NCBI RefSeq assembly: GCF_000443165.1
Contig: NZ_ATJV01000035.1
Span: 1-64,000, forward strand
Origin: Thauera terpenica 58Eu
Lineage (GTDB): Bacteria; Pseudomonadota; Gammaproteobacteria; Burkholderiales; Rhodocyclaceae
Length of the DNA stretch: 64,000 nt
Direction: 5' to 3'
How positions within the stretch are numbered: the first letter of the stretch is position 1; the number at the start of each line of letters is the position of its first letter. The notes below the pieces were generated by a model. The model searched no databases. It saw only the letters and a program-made list of their open reading frames with translations, and had not been told where the DNA came from. The translations under genes were made by a program, and so were the position numbers. This document shows positions 1 to 7,234 of the stretch, in pieces.

Positions 1-1033
1 GCGCTCCTACAGGGTAGTGCGGCGTATCGGGGGAATGGGGCGTATCGGGGGAATGGGGCGTATCGGGGGAATGGGGCGTATCGGGGTAGTGCGGCGTATC
101 GGGGGAATGGGGCTTCGCGGCGGCGTCGGCGCCGTAGCGCCGCGCGGGGGCACTGCGCGCCACGAGCTTGTCCAGGCTGGCGCCCGCGTCTCCATCCAGG
201 TCCCGCAGCCACGACCTGAACTCGAAACGCTCGTAGAGCGCGCGCAGCGCCACCTTGTCGTCGTCGCGCGCGGGCAGCTCGTCGAGCGTGAGCGGCAACT
301 CGAGGTCGGTTGCCACCGTCACCAGCCGGCGCCCCAGCGGCAGAAAATCCAGATGCTTGCGCAGGTTCTCGCCCACCTTGCCGCCCACCTTGTCGGCGTT
401 GGCGACCAGTTCATCCAGGCTGCCATATTGCGTCAGCCATTTCACCGCGGTCTTGGGGCCGCACTTCTCCACCCCCGGCACGTTGTCCACGGTGTCACCG
501 ACGAGGGCGAGGTAATCGACGATGCGCTCGGGGAGCACGCCAAACTTGGCCTCCACCCCCGCCACATCGAGCACTTCCTCGCTCATCGTGTTCACCCAGC
601 GCACGCCGGGGCGCACGAGCTGGACCAAGTCCTTGTCGCCGGTGGAAATCACCACCTCCCAGCCGCGCTCCACCGCCTGCCGCGTCAGGGTGCCGATGAC
701 GTCGTCGGCCTCGACCCCCTCCACCGCCAGCAGCGGCCAGCCCTCGGCCTGCACCGCCGCGTGCAGGGGCTCGACCTGGGCGCGCAGATCGTCGGGCATG
801 GAGGGGCGGTTGGCCTTGTAGTCGGGATACCAGTCGTCGCGAAAGGTCTTGCCCTTGGCGTCGAACACGCAGGCGCGGAATTCCGCCTTGTAGTCGCTTT
901 CCAGCCGACGTAGCATCGACAGCACCCCGCGGATCGCCCCCGTCGGCTCGCCCTGCGAGTTGCGCAGATCAGGCAGTGCATGGAAAGCGCGATAGAGGTA
1001 GCTGGAGCCATCGACGAGCAACAGGGTGGGCAT
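1..1033 (-). CDS. polA: DNA polymerase I, N-terminal part (cut by left window edge)
   Basis: This is the 5'-3' exonuclease domain of DNA polymerase I, which removes RNA primers and damaged strands in replication and repair. It starts at the ATG at 1033 with MPTLLLVDGSSYLYRAFHAL. It carries the flap-nuclease signatures EADDVIG, STGDKDLVQL and GDTVDNVPGV, followed by the helix-hairpin-helix GPKTAVKWL. About 344 codons are visible; the proofreading and polymerase domains lie outside the window. The linker after the exonuclease domain is odd: from about residue 306 it is a six-residue repeat (PHSPDT / PHYPDT) encoded by an 18-bp tandem repeat. The gene is divergent from the LOG-family gene with only 46 bp between the two starts. 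A stand-alone exonuclease (Xni) is less likely because the frame stays open to the window edge past the exonuclease domain. Confidence 0.93.
   Translation of the reverse strand, partial: MPTLLLVDGSSYLYRAFHALPDLRNSQGEPTGAIRGVLSMLRRLESDYKAEFRACVFDAKGKTFRDDWYPDYKANRPSMPDDLRAQVEPLHAAVQAEGWPLLAVEGVEADDVIGTLTRQAVERGWEVVISTGDKDLVQLVRPGVRWVNTMSEEVLDVAGVEAKFGVLPERIVDYLALVGDTVDNVPGVEKCGPKTAVKWLTQYGSLDELVANADKVGGKVGENLRKHLDFLPLGRRLVTVATDLELPLTLDELPARDDDKVALRALYERFEFRSWLRDLDGDAGASLDKLVARSAPARRYGADAAAKPHSPDTPHYPDTPHSPDTPHSPDTPHSPDTPHYPVGA
14..115. repeat. 18-bp tandem repeat inside polA linker
   Basis: About five and a half head-to-tail copies of an 18-bp unit (plus strand reads cgtatcgggggaatgggg with one or two substitutions). 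On the minus strand each unit encodes PHSPDT or PHYPDT in the polA frame. The period is a multiple of three, so copy-number change would not shift the frame. Next to it, at the window edge, the minus strand reads tgtaggagcgc, which matches the first ten bases of the REP-like element at 12961. Confidence 0.9.
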
Positions 1034-1079
1034 TCTGAGAAATCCTTGCCGGACAAGAAAGGGCAATAAAGAGAACAAG

Positions 1080-1805
1080 ATGAGCGCGAAAAACAAACTC
1101 CCCCGCAGCGCGCCTGACAGCACCGCGCCCCGCCACAACGCACGCGAATCCTGGCGGATCTTCGGAATTATGGCAGAGTTCGTGGAGGCGACCGAACGCC
1201 TGTCCGCGATCCGCCCCGCGGTCTCCATCTTCGGCAGTGCACGCATTCCGTCAGGTCACCGCTATTACGCGCTCACCGAACAGATCGCCCGCCTGCTGTC
1301 GGATTCGGGCTTTTCGGTGATCTCGGGCGGCGGCCCGGGCATCATGGAGGCGGCGAACAAGGGCGCCTTCTTCGGCAAGAGCCCTTCGGTAGGGCTCAAC
1401 ATCCAGCTGCCGATGGAACAGAACGCCAACCCCTACCAGGACATCTCGCAGACCTTCCGCCATTTCTTCGCGCGCAAGTTCATGTTCGTGCGCTTTGCCA
1501 CGGCCTACGTCGTCATGCCCGGCGGCTTCGGCACGCTGGATGAGCTGCTCGAGGCGATGACCCTGGTGCAGACCAAGAAGAGCCGCGAGATCCCCATCAT
1601 CCTGGTTGACACCGCCTTCTGGCAGGGCCTGCTCGACTGGTTGCGCGAGCGCCTGGTCGGCGAGGGCATGATCAGCGCCGAAGACCTCGATCTGATACAG
1701 GTCATCGACAAGCCCGAGGACGTGGTCGAGGCCATCTTCAAGCACTATGAGAAGCGCGGCTTCACCCCCTTGGCGGAAGAGCACGAGATGATGCTCAATC
1801 TGTAA
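1080..1805 (+). CDS. LOG-family protein (TIGR00730; predicted nucleoside 5'-monophosphate phosphoribohydrolase)
   Basis: 241 aa from the ATG at 1080; a longer reading from 1026 would add 18 charged residues that do not look like part of the family. It has the LOG signature PGGFGTLDE with the preceding SGGGPGIMEAAN nucleotide-binding loop. Proteins of this family were long called 'lysine decarboxylases'; characterised members hydrolyse cytokinin riboside monophosphates or related nucleotides. The physiological substrate in this bacterium cannot be read from sequence. It is divergent from polA and is followed by a DUF2782 gene on the same strand. Confidence 0.85.
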   Translation: MSAKNKLPRSAPDSTAPRHNARESWRIFGIMAEFVEATERLSAIRPAVSIFGSARIPSGHRYYALTEQIARLLSDSGFSVISGGGPGIMEAANKGAFFGKSPSVGLNIQLPMEQNANPYQDISQTFRHFFARKFMFVRFATAYVVMPGGFGTLDELLEAMTLVQTKKSREIPIILVDTAFWQGLLDWLRERLVGEGMISAEDLDLIQVIDKPEDVVEAIFKHYEKRGFTPLAEEHEMMLNL

Positions 1806-1903
1806 GCGGGCAGCCTGCATGCGCCTGCAACCATGTGGGTGACAGGGGTGAGCGCAGCACAGGCACTAAACCGTTAGAATTGCGGCATCTCCAGGAGAAC
1901 CTC

Positions 1904-2224
1904 ATGCGACGCACCCTCATTGCCCTGTTGCTCGCTGCCGCCGTTCCGGCCTTTGCCCAGCAGCAGCCCGCCCTCGAACCCATCCCCGAGCCGCCGCCCA
2001 TGCCGGCCGGCAGCGAACTCGACGAGCCCGAGGTCACCATCCTCAAGCGCGGCGAGGACACCGTGGCCGAGTACCGCCTGCACGGCAAGCTCTACATGGT
2101 CAAGGTCACGCCGCCGCACGGCGTGCCCTATTACCTGATCGACAAGGAAGGCAAGGGCCAGATGGTGCGCGAGGATTCGCTGCCCAATCTGGCAGTGCCG
2201 ATGTGGGTGATCAAGTCCTGGTAA
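1904..2224 (+). CDS. DUF2782 periplasmic protein
   Basis: 106 aa from the ATG at 1904, which has an AGGAGA ribosome-binding site 7 bases upstream; the frame is open further upstream but without such a site. The N-terminus is a clean signal peptide (RRTLIALLLAAAVPAFA, cleavage before QQQ). The mature part carries the DUF2782 core: EYRLHGKLYMVKVTPPHGVPY followed by YLIDKEGKG. Function is unknown. DUF2782 genes commonly sit near polA and thrB in betaproteobacteria, as here. Confidence 0.82.
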   Translation: MRRTLIALLLAAAVPAFAQQQPALEPIPEPPPMPAGSELDEPEVTILKRGEDTVAEYRLHGKLYMVKVTPPHGVPYYLIDKEGKGQMVREDSLPNLAVPMWVIKSW

Positions 2225-2384
2225 ATGCCCAGCGCGGCGCCCAGCCCCCAGCGCGGGCGGCGCCTGATCGCGGACGCGAAATCGGGGCCTGATCCTGACC
2301 TCCCTGCCCCCGAGACCCCTGCTTTCAACGTCCTTGTCCCGCAGCCAGCCTGAACCGCCTGGCTCCCCACCCCCCGGAGTCCGC

Positions 2385-3338
2385 ATGTCCGTCTTCACCC
2401 CCGTTCCGGAGTCCGTCCTCGCCGAGTGGCTGAAAGGCTACGCCGTCGGCCGGCTCACCGAGCTCAAGGGCATCTCCGCCGGCGTGCAGAACAGCAACTT
2501 CTTCGTCACCACCACCCTCGGGCGTTACGTGCTGACGCTGTTCGAAGACCTGTCGCGCGCCGAGCTGCCCTACTACCTGCACCTGATGGCACACCTGGCA
2601 CGCCATGGCCTGCCCGTGCCTGGCCCCATCGCCAATCGCGACAACGAATACCTCGGCACCCTGGAGGATCGTCCGGCGGCGCTGGTGGTGCGCCTGTCGG
2701 GCCGCTCCGAGATGGCACCGGGCATAGCCCACTGCGAAAAGATCGGCGCCATGCTTGCCGGCCTGCATCTGGCCGGCCAGTCCTATGGCCGCCATCAGGA
2801 CAATCCGCGCGGCACAGCCTGGCGCAGCGCCAGCGCCGCCATCGTGCGCCCCTATCTGCCGGCCGACGAGCAGGCACTGCTCGATGACGAGCTCGCCTTC
2901 CAGAGCACGCTCGATGTCAGCGCCCTGCCCGCCGGCGCCATCCACGCCGACCTCTTCCGCGACAACGTGCTGTGGGACGACGACGACGGCCAGCTGCGCG
3001 TGGGCGGCGTGATCGACTTCTACTTCGCCGGCGACGACGTGTTTTTGTTTGACGTCGCCGTCACCGTCAATGACTGGTGCACGCTTGCCGACGGTGAGCT
3101 CGACCCGGCGCGCACTCAGGCCCTGCTCGAGGCCTATCACGCCGAGCGCCCCTTCACCGCCGCCGAACGCACCGCCTGGCCCGCCATGCTGCGCGCCGCC
3201 GCGCTGCGCTTCTGGCTGTCACGCGCCGACGACTTTCACCTGCCACGCGCCGGCGAAATGGTGCTGGTGAAGGACCCCAACGAATACCGCGACATCCTGC
3301 GCCTGCGCGTGCGGGGCGCGCCGCCGCTGCCGCTATGA
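2385..3338 (+). CDS. thrB: homoserine kinase (APH-type ThrB)
   Basis: 317 aa from the ATG at 2385 (MSVFTPVPESVLAEWLKGY). This is the aminoglycoside-phosphotransferase-fold homoserine kinase found in many proteobacteria, not the GHMP kinase of enterics. It phosphorylates homoserine with ATP in threonine biosynthesis. The catalytic loop IHADLFRDNVLW lies near residue 186 and the metal-binding VIDFYFAGDDVF near residue 209. Its stop overlaps the start of the next membrane-protein gene (ATGA at 3335-3338), which suggests cotranscription. No thrC is nearby. Confidence 0.92.
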   Translation: MSVFTPVPESVLAEWLKGYAVGRLTELKGISAGVQNSNFFVTTTLGRYVLTLFEDLSRAELPYYLHLMAHLARHGLPVPGPIANRDNEYLGTLEDRPAALVVRLSGRSEMAPGIAHCEKIGAMLAGLHLAGQSYGRHQDNPRGTAWRSASAAIVRPYLPADEQALLDDELAFQSTLDVSALPAGAIHADLFRDNVLWDDDDGQLRVGGVIDFYFAGDDVFLFDVAVTVNDWCTLADGELDPARTQALLEAYHAERPFTAAERTAWPAMLRAAALRFWLSRADDFHLPRAGEMVLVKDPNEYRDILRLRVRGAPPLPL

Positions 3339-4126
3339 ACGCCGACCGCCGCCGCCATTCGCCGCCGCCCGTGCCGGGTGACGTCGCCCCCGGTCACGCC
3401 CTGCGCTGGCTTGCCGACGGCTGGAAGCTGTTCATGAAGGCGCCGCTGGTGTGGGCGATCCAGGCTTTGGTGTTCTTTGTCATCATCGCCGTGCTCGGCG
3501 TGCTGCCCCTGCTGGGCTGGGCCGCGGCGCCGATTGCGCTGCCGGTGCTGGTGGCGGGCATGCTGTCGGGCGCACAGATACTGGATCGCGGCGGGGTGCT
3601 GCGCGTCAGCCATCTGTTCGACGGCATCCGCCGCCACGCCGGCAACCTGCTGCTTGTGGGCGGCTTCCATCTGCTCGGCGCCTTGCTTGCGGCGCTGATC
3701 GCCGCCGCCATCGGCGGCAGCGCGGCGCTGACTGGCATGATCGTCGGCAGCGCCCCTGGCGCGGGCGTGGCTGCAGGCGGCGTGATGCTGGGCGTGCTGA
3801 TGTTCACCGTGCTGTGGGTGTTGCTGATGATGGCGCTGTGGTTCGCCCCGGCGCTGGTCATGCTGCACGAGGTCGCACCGCTTGACGCAATGCTGTTGTC
3901 CGCGCGCGCCTGCTTTCACAACCTGCTCGCCTTCATCGTGCTCGCCGCCCTGCTCTACGTGTCGACCTGGGTGGCGATGATTCCCTTCGGCCTGGGCATG
4001 CTGGTGCTGATTCCGGTGATTGCCGGCGCGCTCTACGCCGCGTGGAAGGAAACCTTCGCTGCGCTGCTGCCGGCCTTGCCACCACCGTCCCCCGACACCT
4101 CACCTGCGGAACTGAAGACACCCTAA
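3335..4126 (+). CDS. BPSS1780-type integral membrane protein (first copy)
   Basis: 263 aa with about six hydrophobic segments. It begins with a short Pro/Arg-rich cytoplasmic stretch, then the family-like start ALRWLADGWKLFMKAPLVW. It resembles the uncharacterised BPSS1780-family membrane proteins of betaproteobacteria. The start overlaps thrB by 4 bases, and its TAA overlaps the ATG of the next gene by one base (TAATG at 4124-4128). The neighbouring gene has the same architecture (GWAWLREGLQVWRKNPALI), so the pair probably arose by tandem duplication. Function is unknown; a membrane transport or assembly role would be a guess. Confidence 0.72.
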   Translation: MNADRRRHSPPPVPGDVAPGHALRWLADGWKLFMKAPLVWAIQALVFFVIIAVLGVLPLLGWAAAPIALPVLVAGMLSGAQILDRGGVLRVSHLFDGIRRHAGNLLLVGGFHLLGALLAALIAAAIGGSAALTGMIVGSAPGAGVAAGGVMLGVLMFTVLWVLLMMALWFAPALVMLHEVAPLDAMLLSARACFHNLLAFIVLAALLYVSTWVAMIPFGLGMLVLIPVIAGALYAAWKETFAALLPALPPPSPDTSPAELKTP

Positions 4127-4929
4127 TGCAAGCACACAAACTTCCCTCATCACGCGGCTGGGCCTGGCTGCGCGAGGGCCTCCAGGTGTGGCGCAAGAAC
4201 CCCGCACTGATCACCTTTGCCGCTTTCGGCTATCTGCTCATGCTGGTGCTGGTGAGCATCTTTCCCTTCATCGGTCAGCTCGTCGCCTCGCTCATCATGC
4301 CGGCGCTGTCGGTCGGTGTGCTCAACGCCTGCCGCGCGGTCGACGCCGGGCGCAAGCTGGGGCCGGACGTGCTGTTTTCCGGCTTTCGCAGCAACCTGCC
4401 CGCCCTGATCGCAATTGGCGGCATCTATCTGGTTGGCACCCTGGTGGTGTTGATGCTGGTCGGGCTGGTCGACGACGGCACGCTGATGGAAGCCATGCGT
4501 GGCGGCCAGATCGACGAAGCCAGCGCCGCTGATGCCAATTTCGGCTTCACCCTGGTGGTGGCGCTGACGCTGTCCACGCCCTTGATGATGGCCTACTGGT
4601 TCGCGCCGGTGCTCGCCGCGTGGTGGAACATGCCCGCGCCGAAGGCGATGTTCTTCAGCTTCTATGCCTGCCTGCGCAACTGGCGCGCCTTCCTCGCCTA
4701 TTCGATCGGCCTGCTGCTGTTTGGCGCCATCGTGCCTGGCCTGATCATCGGCGTCATGGGTCTGGTCTCGCCCTCGCTCGCCACCCTGGCCTCCGTTCCC
4801 CTGCCGCTGGTGTTGGTGCCGGTGCTGTTTGCCAGCTTCTACGCAAACATCCGTGACGTCTTCGGCTTGCCCGGCGACAAGGCCTCAGCCGCCCTGCCGC
4901 CACCCACAGATTTTCGCAATGGCGCCTGA
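4126..4929 (+). CDS. BPSS1780-type integral membrane protein (second copy)
   Basis: 267 aa from the ATG at 4126, which overlaps the previous stop by one base. It has six or so hydrophobic segments, with a short amphipathic N-terminus (RGWAWLREGLQVWRKNPALITF) aligned with the same position of the upstream copy. Its 3' end overlaps the start of nadD at 4919 by 11 bases, so translation of the thrB-nadD-rsfS string is probably coupled. No catalytic motif is visible. The paralogous pair may work together, but this is inference from position only. Confidence 0.72.
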   Translation: MQAHKLPSSRGWAWLREGLQVWRKNPALITFAAFGYLLMLVLVSIFPFIGQLVASLIMPALSVGVLNACRAVDAGRKLGPDVLFSGFRSNLPALIAIGGIYLVGTLVVLMLVGLVDDGTLMEAMRGGQIDEASAADANFGFTLVVALTLSTPLMMAYWFAPVLAAWWNMPAPKAMFFSFYACLRNWRAFLAYSIGLLLFGAIVPGLIIGVMGLVSPSLATLASVPLPLVLVPVLFASFYANIRDVFGLPGDKASAALPPPTDFRNGA

Positions 4930-5692
4930 GTCCGCCCCCGCCCCTTCAGCGCCACACCACAGCGCGCAAGCTGCGGATGCGCGGCCTGCGCTGGGGCTGC
5001 TCGGCGGCACCTTCGACCCCATCCACTTCGGCCACCTGCGCCTGGCCGAAGAAGCGCGCGAACAGCTCGGGCTGGAGCGCATCCGCCTCATCCCCGCGGG
5101 CCAGCCGCCCCATCGCGGTGCGCCCGGCAGCAGCGCGGACGAGCGCCTGGCGATGACGCAGCTGGCAGCGGCCGGCAACACCGGCTTCGAGGTCGACGAC
5201 AGCGAGGTACGCCTGATCCAGCCCAGCTATACCGTGCTCAGCCTCGAACGCCTGCGCGCCGAACTCGGCCCGCAACAGCCGCTGGTGCTGATCCTCGGCG
5301 CTGATGCCTTTGCCGGCTTGCAGCGCTGGCACCGCTGGCAGGAGTTGTTCGCCCTCGCCCATATCGCGGTCGCCAACCGCCCCGGCTACGACCACCCCTC
5401 TCACCCGGACCACGGCGGACCGGCGCAGCTCGCACCCGAGCTCGTCCGCGCCTGCGCCGGACGCCACAGCGCCGACCCAAGCGCGCTGCGCCTGAGCCCG
5501 GCCGGCCTGGTGCTGCCCTTCACCACGACGCCGCTGGCCATTTCCGCCACGCTCATCCGCGCGCTGATCGGCCACGGCCGCAGCGCCCGCTATTTGCTGC
5601 CCGATTCTGTTGTGGACTATATTGCGTCGCGCAATCTCTACCGCAAGCAGAACGCCCGCTGTTCAACCCCTTCGGACCTGACCCCCTCTTGA
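4919..5692 (+). CDS. nadD: nicotinate-nucleotide adenylyltransferase
   Basis: 257 aa. It makes deamido-NAD from nicotinate mononucleotide and ATP in NAD biosynthesis. The nucleotidyltransferase signature GGTFDPIHFGHLRLAEEA begins at residue 29 and the C-terminal ISATLIR motif is present (consensus ISSTxIR). About 22 Ala/Pro-rich residues precede the usual family start, so the true start could be internal, but no better start with a ribosome-binding site is visible. The gene overlaps the upstream membrane protein by 11 bases and rsfS by one base (TGATG at 5690). nadD-rsfS-rlmH is a widely conserved string. Confidence 0.93.
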   Translation: MAPESAPAPSAPHHSAQAADARPALGLLGGTFDPIHFGHLRLAEEAREQLGLERIRLIPAGQPPHRGAPGSSADERLAMTQLAAAGNTGFEVDDSEVRLIQPSYTVLSLERLRAELGPQQPLVLILGADAFAGLQRWHRWQELFALAHIAVANRPGYDHPSHPDHGGPAQLAPELVRACAGRHSADPSALRLSPAGLVLPFTTTPLAISATLIRALIGHGRSARYLLPDSVVDYIASRNLYRKQNARCSTPSDLTPS

Positions 5693-6045
5693 TGGATACT
5701 CCTGCCCTGCAAAAACTCGTCGTTGCCGCTCTTGAAGAAATCAAGGCGCGCGACATCGAGGTCATCGACACCTCACGCAACACCCCCTTGTTCGACCGCA
5801 TCATCGTCGCCAGTGCCGACTCCAACCGACAGACGCGCGCGCTCGCGCGCAATGTGCATGACAAGGCACGCGAAGTCGGCGCCGACGTGCTCAGCATAGA
5901 AGGCGAAGAGACCGGCGAATGGGTGCTGGTCGACCTGGGCAGCATCGTGGTCCACATCATGCAGCCGGCGGTGCGCAGCCATTACCGCCTGGAAGAGCTG
6001 TGGAACACCGCGCCGGCTGCGCGCAAGGCAGCCAGACCCGAGTAA
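5692..6045 (+). CDS. rsfS: ribosomal silencing factor RsfS
   Basis: 117 aa, starting MDTPALQKLVVAALEEIKA at the ATG overlapping the nadD stop. RsfS (YbeB, Iojap-like) binds L14 on the large ribosomal subunit and blocks subunit joining during starvation. The DUF143 core is intact: KARDIEVIDTS near residue 17 and GEETGEWVLVDLGSIVVHIM near residue 67. It is followed directly by rlmH (TAA then GTG with no gap), as in most proteobacteria. Confidence 0.94.
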   Translation: MDTPALQKLVVAALEEIKARDIEVIDTSRNTPLFDRIIVASADSNRQTRALARNVHDKAREVGADVLSIEGEETGEWVLVDLGSIVVHIMQPAVRSHYRLEELWNTAPAARKAARPE

Positions 6046-6516
6046 GTGAAGCTGCTGATCGTCGCCGTCGGCCATCGCATGCCGGCCTGGGTCGAGGCCG
6101 GCTTTGACGAATTCGCCCGCCGCATGCCGCGTGAGCTGGCGCTGCAGCTGATCGAAGTGAAGGCCGAGCCACGCAGCGCAGGCAAGAGCGTCGACGCCAT
6201 GATGAGCGCCGAAGCCACCCGCCTCGAGGCCGCGCTGCCGGCACGCTGCCACCGCGTCATCCTTGATGAGCGCGGCACGGATCTGAGCACGCTGGCGCTG
6301 GCGCAAAAACTCGAAGCCTGGCAGGGCGAAGGCCGGGACGTGGCGCTGATCGTGGGCGGACCGGACGGCCTGGCGCCGGCGTTCAAGGCCAGCGCGCACG
6401 AATCCATCCGCCTCTCCAGCCTCACCCTGCCCCACGCCCTGGTGCGCCCGCTGCTGGCCGAAGCCCTGTACCGCGCGTGGACGGTGTTGCGCAAGCACCC
6501 TTACCATCGCGAATGA
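6046..6516 (+). CDS. rlmH: 23S rRNA (pseudouridine1915-N3)-methyltransferase
   Basis: 156 aa from a GTG that directly follows the rsfS stop; the N-terminus [16 protein letters not shown] fits the family exactly. RlmH is a SPOUT methyltransferase acting on pseudouridine 1915 of 23S rRNA in the assembled ribosome. Seen: [10 protein letters not shown], the SAM-knot loop [10 protein letters not shown], and the conserved C-terminal stretch [18 protein letters not shown] ending in HPYHRE. Full length. Confidence 0.95.
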   Translation: MKLLIVAVGHRMPAWVEAGFDEFARRMPRELALQLIEVKAEPRSAGKSVDAMMSAEATRLEAALPARCHRVILDERGTDLSTLALAQKLEAWQGEGRDVALIVGGPDGLAPAFKASAHESIRLSSLTLPHALVRPLLAEALYRAWTVLRKHPYHRE

Positions 6517-6538
6517 ACTTTTCCTGCCACCCGCGCCG

Positions 6539-7150
6539 ATGACCCCTCGCATCTATCTCGCCTCCAAAAGCCCCCGCCGCCGTGAGCTGCTGCGTCAGAT
6601 CGGCGTGCAGTTCGATGTGCTCACCTTTCGCAGCGGTACGCGCGGCGAAGACGCCGACGTGGACGAAACCCCGCTGCCCGACGAGGCGGTCGAGCGCTAT
6701 GTCGAGCGCCTCGCCCTGAGCAAGGCCGAGGCCGGCATGCGCCGCACGCAGTGGCGCAAGATGCTGCCGCAGCCGGTGCTCGCGGCCGACACCGCGCTGG
6801 AGCTGGATGGCGACATCATCGGCAAGCCGCTCGACGTCGCCGACGCCCACGCCATCCTGCGCCGCCTGTCCGGCCGCCGCCACCGCGTGCTGTCGGCGCT
6901 GGCGCTCAGCGACGGCAGGCGCATCCGCAGCAAGGTGTCGATCAGCGAGGTGAAGTTCCGCGAACTTTCCGAGCTCGAGATCCGTCATTACGTGGCCAGC
7001 GGCGAGCCGATGGACAAGGCGGGCGCGTATGGCATCCAGGGCAAGGCGGCGATCTTCATCGAGGACATCCGCGGCAGCTACTCCGCGATCATGGGCCTGC
7101 CGCTGTTTGAAACCGCGCAACTGCTGGACGCCTTCGGCTATCCTCTGTAG
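6539..7150 (+). CDS. Maf/YhdE nucleoside triphosphate pyrophosphatase
   Basis: 203 aa. Maf proteins hydrolyse non-canonical or pyrimidine nucleoside triphosphates (dTTP/UTP for the YhdE branch) and have been linked to septum control. The signature LASKSPRRRELLRQIGV is at residues 7-23. The C-terminal YGIQGKAAIFIEDIRGSYS resembles the YhdE group rather than YceF. The gene lies 22 bases after rlmH. A long perfect stem (7167-7214) separates it from rng. Confidence 0.9.
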   Translation: MTPRIYLASKSPRRRELLRQIGVQFDVLTFRSGTRGEDADVDETPLPDEAVERYVERLALSKAEAGMRRTQWRKMLPQPVLAADTALELDGDIIGKPLDVADAHAILRRLSGRRHRVLSALALSDGRRIRSKVSISEVKFRELSELEIRHYVASGEPMDKAGAYGIQGKAAIFIEDIRGSYSAIMGLPLFETAQLLDAFGYPL

Positions 7151-7166
7151 CCCTCGCCCGATGAGC

Positions 7167-7214
7167 AATGCGCAAGGGCAGCCGGCGCCGGATGGCGGGC
7201 TGCCCTTGCGCATT
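7167..7214 (+). terminator. Perfect 16-bp hairpin between maf and rng, no U-tract
   Basis: Arms aatgcgcaagggcagc (7167-7182) and gctgcccttgcgcatt (7199-7214) are perfectly complementary around a 16-base loop. The stem is followed by tcccat, not a T-run, so a classical intrinsic terminator is not supported. It may be a transcript-stabilising or partially terminating intercistronic stem. Confidence 0.5.
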
Positions 7215-7234
7215 TCCCATTGACGCAGGTCTTC

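Noticed and set aside
14-115. CRISPR-like repeats at the left edge
   Set aside because: The 18-bp units are contiguous with no spacers and stay in the polA frame.
17-913. 298-codon plus-strand frame over polA with GMGRIG repeats
   Set aside because: The repeats are the opposite strand of the polA linker repeat; the minus strand encodes a clear 5'-3' exonuclease.
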